This document shows, one piece after another, positions 5,424 through 9,737 of a stretch of 9,737 bases of DNA. The notes beneath the pieces were generated by a model that did no database searches, was not told the DNA's origin, and saw only the letters and a list, made by a program, of their open reading frames with translations. The stretch comes from Vulcanimicrobiota bacterium (GTDB taxonomy: Bacteria > Vulcanimicrobiota > Vulcanimicrobiia > Vulcanimicrobiales > Vulcanimicrobiaceae): NCBI GenBank assembly GCA_019245995.1, contig JAFAQW010000194.1:1-9737 (forward strand), given 5' to 3'. A program made the position numbers and the translations under genes. Numbering within the stretch: position 1 is the stretch's first letter; each line of letters starts with the position of its first letter.

Positions 5424-6134
5424 ATGATTGCACTCCGCGGCGTTTCGCTGGTGTATCCGAACGGCGTGCGCGCACTCGACAACATCAACCTTGAAATCGC
5501 CAAGGGTGAGTTCGTATTTCTGGTTGGGCATTCCGGCACCGGAAAGTCCAGCCTGCTGCGACTGCTCTACCGGGAGGCCAAATCCACCACGGGGGAGATC
5601 GTGGTCGACGGCATTCGCGTCGACCGCCTGCGGCGCAACCGCATTCCAGCGCTACGACGCCATCTCGGCGTCGTTTTTCAAGACTTCAAGCTCCTCACCG
5701 ACAAAACGGTCTGGGAGAACGTCGCATTCGCGATGCAGGTGACCGGCGCGCACACTCGCGACATCATGCGCCAGGTTCCCCGCGTGCTCGATCTCGTCGG
5801 CCTCTCCCACAAGAGCCGAATGTACCCGACCGAGCTCTCGGGCGGCGAGCAGCAGCGCACCGCCATCGCGCGCGCTCTCGTGAACAATCCAAAGATCTTG
5901 CTGTGCGACGAGCCCACCGGCAATCTCGATCCCTCGAACACCACCGAGATCACGGCCCTCTTGCAGCGGATCAATCTCAAGGGAACGACCGTCGTCGTTG
6001 CCACCCACAACCAGGCCGTGGTCGACCGGATGCGCCGCCGGGTCGTTCGGCTGGACGACGGGCGAATTACCACCGACGAAGAGCGAGGCTATTACTATCT
6101 TGGATTGGGGCAAACTCAAGTTCTTTCTGGGTGA
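5424..6134 (+). CDS. ftsE: Cell division ABC transporter ATP-binding protein FtsE
   Basis: A 236-residue ABC ATPase that pairs with FtsX in the cytoplasmic membrane. FtsEX does not move a known solute; ATP hydrolysis is relayed through FtsX to activate a cell-wall hydrolase at the septum or side wall. Motifs in order: Walker A GHSGTGKSS (35-43), Q-loop Gln86 (VVFQDFKLL), signature LSGGEQQR (138-145), Walker B ILLCDEPTGNLD (158-169, catalytic Glu163) and H-loop His195 (VVATHN). FQDFKLLTDKTVWENVAFAM is the FtsE-specific form of the Q-loop region. Residues YPNGVRALDNINLEIAKGEFVFLVG match the family start. I chose ATG at 5424 because GAGGAA lies nine bases upstream; the in-frame TTG at 5418 would leave only three. 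The extra C-terminal tail (about 219-236, ERGYYYLGLGQTQVLSG) is encoded in the stretch that overlaps ftsX. Confidence 0.96.
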   Translation: MIALRGVSLVYPNGVRALDNINLEIAKGEFVFLVGHSGTGKSSLLRLLYREAKSTTGEIVVDGIRVDRLRRNRIPALRRHLGVVFQDFKLLTDKTVWENVAFAMQVTGAHTRDIMRQVPRVLDLVGLSHKSRMYPTELSGGEQQRTAIARALVNNPKILLCDEPTGNLDPSNTTEITALLQRINLKGTTVVVATHNQAVVDRMRRRVVRLDDGRITTDEERGYYYLGLGQTQVLSG

Positions 6135-6981
6135 GGTAACGCGCAACTTCTCCCGCAACACCGGAATGCAGATGACCGCGATCGGCACGGTCGCGATCAC
6201 GATCGTTCTGTTGGGCCTCTTCCTCTTCGTTCGGGCGGCGCTCGCCGACGTGGGAACGCGCCTCCTGGAGAAGATCGAGATCTCAGCGTATCTGACGCCC
6301 GACGCGACGCCGGCCCAAATCAGCGCCATCGGGCGCTTTCTCGCCGAAGATCCCCGCGTCGCCTCGGTGCAATTCGTTTCCAAACGGCAAGGCCTGGCGG
6401 AGCTGCGCGAGCGCACCAAGGGCACGATCGACACCGCCCTGCTGACGGAGAATCCGTTGCCCGATAAATACCGGGTCAAAGTGCACGTCACGGAACAGGT
6501 GCCGTCGGTGGCCGCGGAGGTTCGGCGTCTTGCCGGCGTCGCAAACGTCGTGTACGGACAACAGGTGGTGCAGCGCCTGCTGCAACTCGGTGCCGTGTTG
6601 CGCCGAATCGGCATCGCGGTGATCGTCGTCTTCTTTGCCGTAGCCGGCATCATCATCGCCAACACGATTCGTCTGACCGTCTTCGCCCGCCGGCGAGAGA
6701 TTGCGATCATGCAGCTCGTCGGTGCGACCAACACCTACATTCGTCTGCCGTTTATCTGTGAAGGTTTGCTCGACGGGCTCATCGGTGCCGCGGTCGCGGT
6801 GGGTTTGCTGGCGATCGCGCGCGCAACGCTGTGGCCGCGATTGCTCGAAGCGCTTCCGTGGGTTCAGCTCACGGCCGCGCCGATGGACCCGCGAATCTTG
6901 GGAGCCGAGATGTTGACGGTCGGGGCCGCCATCGGCATCGTCGCGTCGTGGCTCTCCGTCGGCCGGCACCTACGAACGTAA
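6100..6981 (+). CDS. ftsX: Cell division permease protein FtsX
   Basis: A 293-residue membrane partner of FtsE. Topology is the family's four-helix plan: a cytoplasmic N-terminal segment (WGKLKFFLGEVTRNFSRNTG), TM1 at about 25-48, an extracytoplasmic domain (about 50-165) that normally binds the hydrolase regulator, TM2 at about 171-191, TM3 at about 218-240 and TM4 at about 266-287. The cytoplasmic loop NTIRLTVFARRREIAIMQLVGAT plus RLPFICEGLLDGLIGA is the FtsX signature. The frame is open from 5998. TTG at 6100 is the best start: it restores the conserved cytoplasmic N-terminus and full length, with a loose GCGAGG ribosome site 11 bases upstream. It overlaps the end of ftsE by 35 nt. The next start, ATG at 6166, would remove the N-terminal segment and leave TM1 at the very end. 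The overlap suggests translational coupling and equal amounts of both subunits. Confidence 0.95.
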   Translation: MDWGKLKFFLGEVTRNFSRNTGMQMTAIGTVAITIVLLGLFLFVRAALADVGTRLLEKIEISAYLTPDATPAQISAIGRFLAEDPRVASVQFVSKRQGLAELRERTKGTIDTALLTENPLPDKYRVKVHVTEQVPSVAAEVRRLAGVANVVYGQQVVQRLLQLGAVLRRIGIAVIVVFFAVAGIIIANTIRLTVFARRREIAIMQLVGATNTYIRLPFICEGLLDGLIGAAVAVGLLAIARATLWPRLLEALPWVQLTAAPMDPRILGAEMLTVGAAIGIVASWLSVGRHLRT

Positions 6982-8165
6982 TGCTGGCGCGTCGCGCACT
7001 GGCGTTCGCCTTGATCCTAACGGTCGTCGCGTTGCCGCGTACGGCGAAATCGTCGATCGAAGACCGAATCGCCTCGGAGCGCGCAAAGGCTGCCGCCATT
7101 GCCGCCCGCCTTCACGCGAAGCGGGCGGAGCTGCACTCGGTCACGCTGCACTATAACGACCTGCAGCGTCAACTGGGAGAAACGACCGCGGCGATCGGAA
7201 CGGTCAGCGGCCGAATCGACTCGTTGGACGAGCAGCGCGCCGCGACGCAGCGGCGCATTGACTGGAACGCCGTTCAGCTCGCTGCGGCGATGCGCTCGCT
7301 ACGCTTGCACGATTCGTTGCTGAAGCGGCGCCTGGTCAACATCTACGAGTACGGCGACCTTACGTATCTCAACGCTTTGCTGGCCGCGCGTTCCTTTAGC
7401 GAGTTCGTCGAACGCTGGGAAGATCTCCGTTTGCTCATTGCCGCCAACCAGCGCGCCGTGCGCGCTCGGAAGGCGGCGGAGCAACGCGTCGCCGCCATCT
7501 CTGCGGATCTGGAACGCACCCGCCTCGAGTTGCAACGTGAGGAGCAGGCCGCGCAGGAGGCTCGGAGCCAACTGGACTCGCTCGCCGGCGAACGGCGCAA
7601 TCTGGTGGAGCTCGCGTCGATGCGGCGCCGCAGCGTGGCGTCGCAGGTCGCCGAGATCGAAAACCTCTCCGCAGCGGAGGAAGCACAACTCGAGTCGCTG
7701 ATCATGGAGCGCGAGCGCGAGATGGAGGCGCAGCGACGCGCCGCCGGTATCGCGAGCGGCGGCGAGACCGAAGGTGCCGCCGGATCGTTTTCCTGGCCGG
7801 TGACCGGCACCATTACGTCGCCCTTCGGCTGGCGATCGAATCCGTTCGGCGGCGGTCCGGAGTTTCATCAGGGCCTCGATATCGCGGCGCCCAGCGGCAC
7901 CACGGTGACGGCCGCGGCGGCCGGCACGGTGATCATGGCTCAATGGTATGGCGGCTACGGGAACTACATCCTCATCGACCACGGCGGCAGCTACTCCACC
8001 GGGTATGGTCATCTCTCGGCGATATTCGTGTCCAATGGGCAGGTCGTCGCTCGCGGACAGGCAATCGGAGCCGTCGGCTCAACCGGCCAATCGACGGGTC
8101 CTCACCTTCACTTCGAGGTGCGGATTGCCGGCAAACCGGTCGACCCCGCGCCCCGCCTCCATTAA
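6981..8165 (+). CDS. Coiled-coil M23/LytM peptidoglycan endopeptidase (EnvC-like)
   Basis: A 394-residue exported murein hydrolase, or hydrolase activator, encoded directly after ftsEX. Residues 1-23 are a signal peptide or membrane anchor (MLARRALAFALILTVVALP). Residues 25-115 and 155-256 are heptad-rich coiled coil (ERAKAAAIAARLHAKRAEL; QREEQAAQEARSQLDSLAGE), separated by LVNIYEYGDLTYLNALLAARSFSEFVERW (118-146), which resembles the helical turn of EnvC and PcsB that contacts FtsX. A Gly-rich linker (255-268) leads to the LytM domain (269-394): SWPVTGTITSPFGWR, HQGLDIAAP, GYGHLS and HLHFEV. His296, Asp300 and His377 are the expected zinc ligands and His344 and His375 the catalytic histidines; all are present, so the domain looks active, unlike E. 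coli EnvC. ATG at 6981 shares its A with the ftsX TAA. By context FtsX should hold the coiled coil and gate activity. Confidence 0.93.
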   Translation: MLARRALAFALILTVVALPRTAKSSIEDRIASERAKAAAIAARLHAKRAELHSVTLHYNDLQRQLGETTAAIGTVSGRIDSLDEQRAATQRRIDWNAVQLAAAMRSLRLHDSLLKRRLVNIYEYGDLTYLNALLAARSFSEFVERWEDLRLLIAANQRAVRARKAAEQRVAAISADLERTRLELQREEQAAQEARSQLDSLAGERRNLVELASMRRRSVASQVAEIENLSAAEEAQLESLIMEREREMEAQRRAAGIASGGETEGAAGSFSWPVTGTITSPFGWRSNPFGGGPEFHQGLDIAAPSGTTVTAAAAGTVIMAQWYGGYGNYILIDHGGSYSTGYGHLSAIFVSNGQVVARGQAIGAVGSTGQSTGPHLHFEVRIAGKPVDPAPRLH

Positions 8166-8233
8166 GACTTCGCAAGTAAAGTAGCGAAAAGAGCAACTTC
8201 TCCCCACCCGGAACGGGTAGTGATGGACTACAG
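8166..8233 (+). other. Intergenic spacer with two weak hairpins before the S41 gene
   Basis: A 68-bp spacer. ACCCG (8206-8210) and CGGGT (8214-8218) form a five-pair stem with a GAA loop. TTCGC (8169-8173) and GCGAA (8184-8188) form another with a ten-base loop. Neither is followed by a T-tract, so I do not call a terminator; a processing site or weak attenuation is possible. The S41 ribosome site is poor (GATGGA ends seven bases before the ATG). Confidence 0.25.
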
Positions 8234-9652
8234 ATGAGCTTACGCCCGCGTCTCATTCTTGCCGCACTGCTGACGGTCGCATTTGCGGCGGTGAGCCTTC
8301 TCTTCATCGCCCAGCGCGCCGGCACGTTTGGCCGCTCCTCCGTCTTCGAGGTGGCGACGACCGGCGACATCCGCGATCTCTTTGCGCCGCGCGATCCCAA
8401 CGGGCCGTTCATCGCCGAGCTCGCGCTTCAGCGTCTCGAAGTGTCCTATTATAAGCCGATCGAGCCGCAGACGCCGATCGCCGGCGAAGTCGCCGCCTTA
8501 CGCAGTTTGCTGGGCTCCAAACGCAGCGGCGGCTCCATTCCGCAAGCCACAGCGACCGGCAACCCGCACGCCGACGGGCAGATCGCCGCGCGCATCCTCT
8601 CGTACGCACAAGAACACTATGCGGGCGGTGTGGGGCCACATGGGCGGGACGATCTGACGGATGCCGCCTTGCGCGGCATCATGCGATCGGTGCACGATCC
8701 CTATACGGTGTACCTTTCGCCGCAGGAGATTCGGGGCCTGAACGAGTCGCTGTCGGGAGGCAACTTCGGCGGGATCGGCGTCTACATCTATCAACTCAAG
8801 GACGGCCGAATCATCGTGCAGCCGATCGAACAACTCCCGGCGGCGCGGGCGGGCATGAAGCCGGGGGAAGTCGTGGACAGCGTCGATGGCAAGCCCGTGC
8901 GAGGCGTACCCATCGATCGCGTCGAGGCGATGATTCGCGGCGAGGCGGGCTCGGTCGTGCACCTGCGCTCGCATCTCTATAGCGGTTCGCGCGCCGAGCA
9001 TAGCTATGCGATCGTGCGCGAGATCATCCACGTTCCGACCGTTCGCGCCAAGATGGAGAACGGGTTGGACTACGTTCGTCTCTCCGACTTCGGCACGACG
9101 TCGGCCGACGAGGTGCGCAAAGCACTGTTGGCAGGACGCAGTGCCGGCGCGCGCGGCTACATCTTGGACCTGCGCGATAACGGCGGAGGCCTGCTCGATG
9201 CGGCCGTCGCGATCTCCAGCCTGTTCGTCCCGCAAGGAACCATCGTTTCCACCATACGACGCGACGGGCAGCGCACCACCGACGAGGCGCTGGGCGATGC
9301 CATCGGTGGTCTCACGCCGCTCGTCGTGCTCGTCAATAAGTACACGGCCAGCGCGTCTGAGATCACCGCGGGTGCGCTCCAGGATTACCACTTGGCCACG
9401 CTGATCGGGACGCGCACCTTCGGAAAGGGCGTGGTCCAGAGCATCTACCCGATTCCCGACGCCACCGCTTCGGCGGGAGCGCTGAAGATAACGACGGCAC
9501 GCTACGTAACGCCGTTGGGGCGCGACATCGCACATCACGGCATCGAACCCGACGTGATCGTCGCTCAGGATCCCAACCCATCGCTGATCGATACGCCTGC
9601 CGACAAACAGCTCGCCGCCGCGAAGAAACGCCTGCAACGACTCATACGTTAG
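8234..9652 (+). CDS. S41 family C-terminal processing protease (CtpA-like)
   Basis: A 472-residue membrane-anchored or exported serine protease of the tail-specific family, which clips C-termini of extracytoplasmic proteins and in several bacteria controls murein hydrolases. Residues 8-26 are the hydrophobic N-terminal anchor. A helical N-terminal domain ends in LTDAALRGIMRSVHDPYTVYLSPQE (141-165). The PDZ domain (about 172-263) holds GGIGVYI, ARAGMKPGEVVDSVDG and the GEAGSVVHL segment. The protease core follows: YVRLSDFGTTSADEV (280-294), YILDLRDNGGGLLDAAVAIS (309-328), VLVNKYTASASEITAGALQD and GTRTFGKGVVQS. By spacing against CtpB-type enzymes, the catalytic triad is Ser373, Lys398 and Gln402; all are present. 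The final PLGRDIAHHGIEPDV is typical. Residues 36-125 are an unusual long N-terminal stretch. The ATG at 8234 is the only sensible start. The gene is 68 bp after the M23 gene, so it probably shares the ftsEX transcript. Confidence 0.95.
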   Translation: MSLRPRLILAALLTVAFAAVSLLFIAQRAGTFGRSSVFEVATTGDIRDLFAPRDPNGPFIAELALQRLEVSYYKPIEPQTPIAGEVAALRSLLGSKRSGGSIPQATATGNPHADGQIAARILSYAQEHYAGGVGPHGRDDLTDAALRGIMRSVHDPYTVYLSPQEIRGLNESLSGGNFGGIGVYIYQLKDGRIIVQPIEQLPAARAGMKPGEVVDSVDGKPVRGVPIDRVEAMIRGEAGSVVHLRSHLYSGSRAEHSYAIVREIIHVPTVRAKMENGLDYVRLSDFGTTSADEVRKALLAGRSAGARGYILDLRDNGGGLLDAAVAISSLFVPQGTIVSTIRRDGQRTTDEALGDAIGGLTPLVVLVNKYTASASEITAGALQDYHLATLIGTRTFGKGVVQSIYPIPDATASAGALKITTARYVTPLGRDIAHHGIEPDVIVAQDPNPSLIDTPADKQLAAAKKRLQRLIR

Positions 9653-9661
9653 ATGGAGTGC

Positions 9662-9737
9662 ATGAACCGAAACCTTAACCGCCTCGCCGCTTTTGCGCTT
9701 GCGATAGCGTTCTTACAGTTTCCGCTGGGCTCCGCTG
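9662..9737 (+). CDS. 5' end of a probably exported protein, cut by the window edge
   Basis: Only 25 codons are visible: a basic start (MNRNLNR) followed by a hydrophobic run (LAAFALAIAFLQFPLGSA) that looks like a signal peptide. The gene lies nine bases after the S41 stop, so it should belong to the same operon. ATG at 9662 has GGAG (9655-9658) close upstream. An in-frame ATG at 9653, directly after the S41 stop, would add three residues but has no ribosome site. Product unknown; S41 proteases are often followed by another exported protein, but nothing here shows which. Confidence 0.6.
   Translation, partial: MNRNLNRLAAFALAIAFLQFPLGSA

Noticed and set aside
5652..6734. 360-codon open frame on the minus strand opposite ftsE/ftsX
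   Set aside because: Arg/Ser/Thr-rich low-information translation; the plus strand encodes two full, well-conserved proteins here.
8166..8233. Intrinsic terminator between the M23 and S41 genes
   Set aside because: The stems are only five pairs and neither is followed by a T-tract; the spacing still fits one operon.
8498..9637. 379-codon open frame on the minus strand opposite the S41 protease gene
   Set aside because: A shadow of GC-rich codon use; no motif, no ribosome site, and the plus strand has the complete S41 catalytic triad.
1..9737. Mobile element, CRISPR, prophage, toxin-antitoxin or tRNA gene
   Set aside because: No transposase or integrase motifs, no spaced direct repeats, no tRNA-like cloverleaf and no small gene pair were seen; all genes have a consistent high-GC codon style.

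Overview
This is GC-rich bacterial chromosomal DNA with tightly packed housekeeping genes. I found no tRNA, rRNA, CRISPR array, insertion sequence or phage gene. No stretch longer than about 75 bp lacks a gene. The gene set points to a walled bacterium: an FtsEX-type cell-wall module, an exported peroxiredoxin, RmuC, an acyl-CoA dehydrogenase and a 2-oxoacid dehydrogenase E2. GC-rich codon use, several weak Shine-Dalgarno sites and GTG/TTG starts would fit an environmental lineage such as Eremiobacterota, Chloroflexota or an actinobacterium-like phylum. The window does not settle the taxonomy.

Left block, minus strand (1-1763). An exported DsrE-like protein is followed after 31 bp by a 2-oxoacid dehydrogenase E2 gene that runs off the left edge. 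The E2 has lipoyl, subunit-binding and catalytic domains. Its catalytic domain resembles the type fused to E1 in actinobacterial Kgd/OdhA.

Centre. rmuC (1838-3040, plus) diverges from the DsrE-like gene and converges on a minus-strand cluster. Read 5' to 3', that cluster is acyl-CoA dehydrogenase (5368-4220), a small membrane-anchored DUF4760-like protein (4209-3667) and an exported PrxQ/BCP-type peroxiredoxin (3605-3060). The two convergent stop codons are 19 bp apart and form the ends of a small imperfect hairpin.

Right block, plus strand (5424-9737). This reads as one transcription unit: ftsE, ftsX, a coiled-coil M23/LytM peptidase, an S41 C-terminal processing protease, and the first 25 codons of another probably exported protein. 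ftsE and ftsX overlap by 35 nt, and ftsX and the M23 gene share one base. The likely logic is that the FtsEX ABC transporter drives conformational change in the extracytoplasmic coiled-coil hydrolase at the division septum, while the S41 protease trims exported proteins. The M23 domain keeps all its zinc ligands, so it is probably a hydrolase itself, unlike E. coli EnvC.

I see no clearly new multi-gene system. The most interesting signals are small. Both divergent intergenic regions (1764-1837 and 5369-5423) carry a dyad that closes directly before the plus-strand start codon, and the one before ftsE can fold in alternative ways around the ribosome binding site. The E2 architecture and the likely duplicated N-terminal region of the S41 protease are also worth checking.
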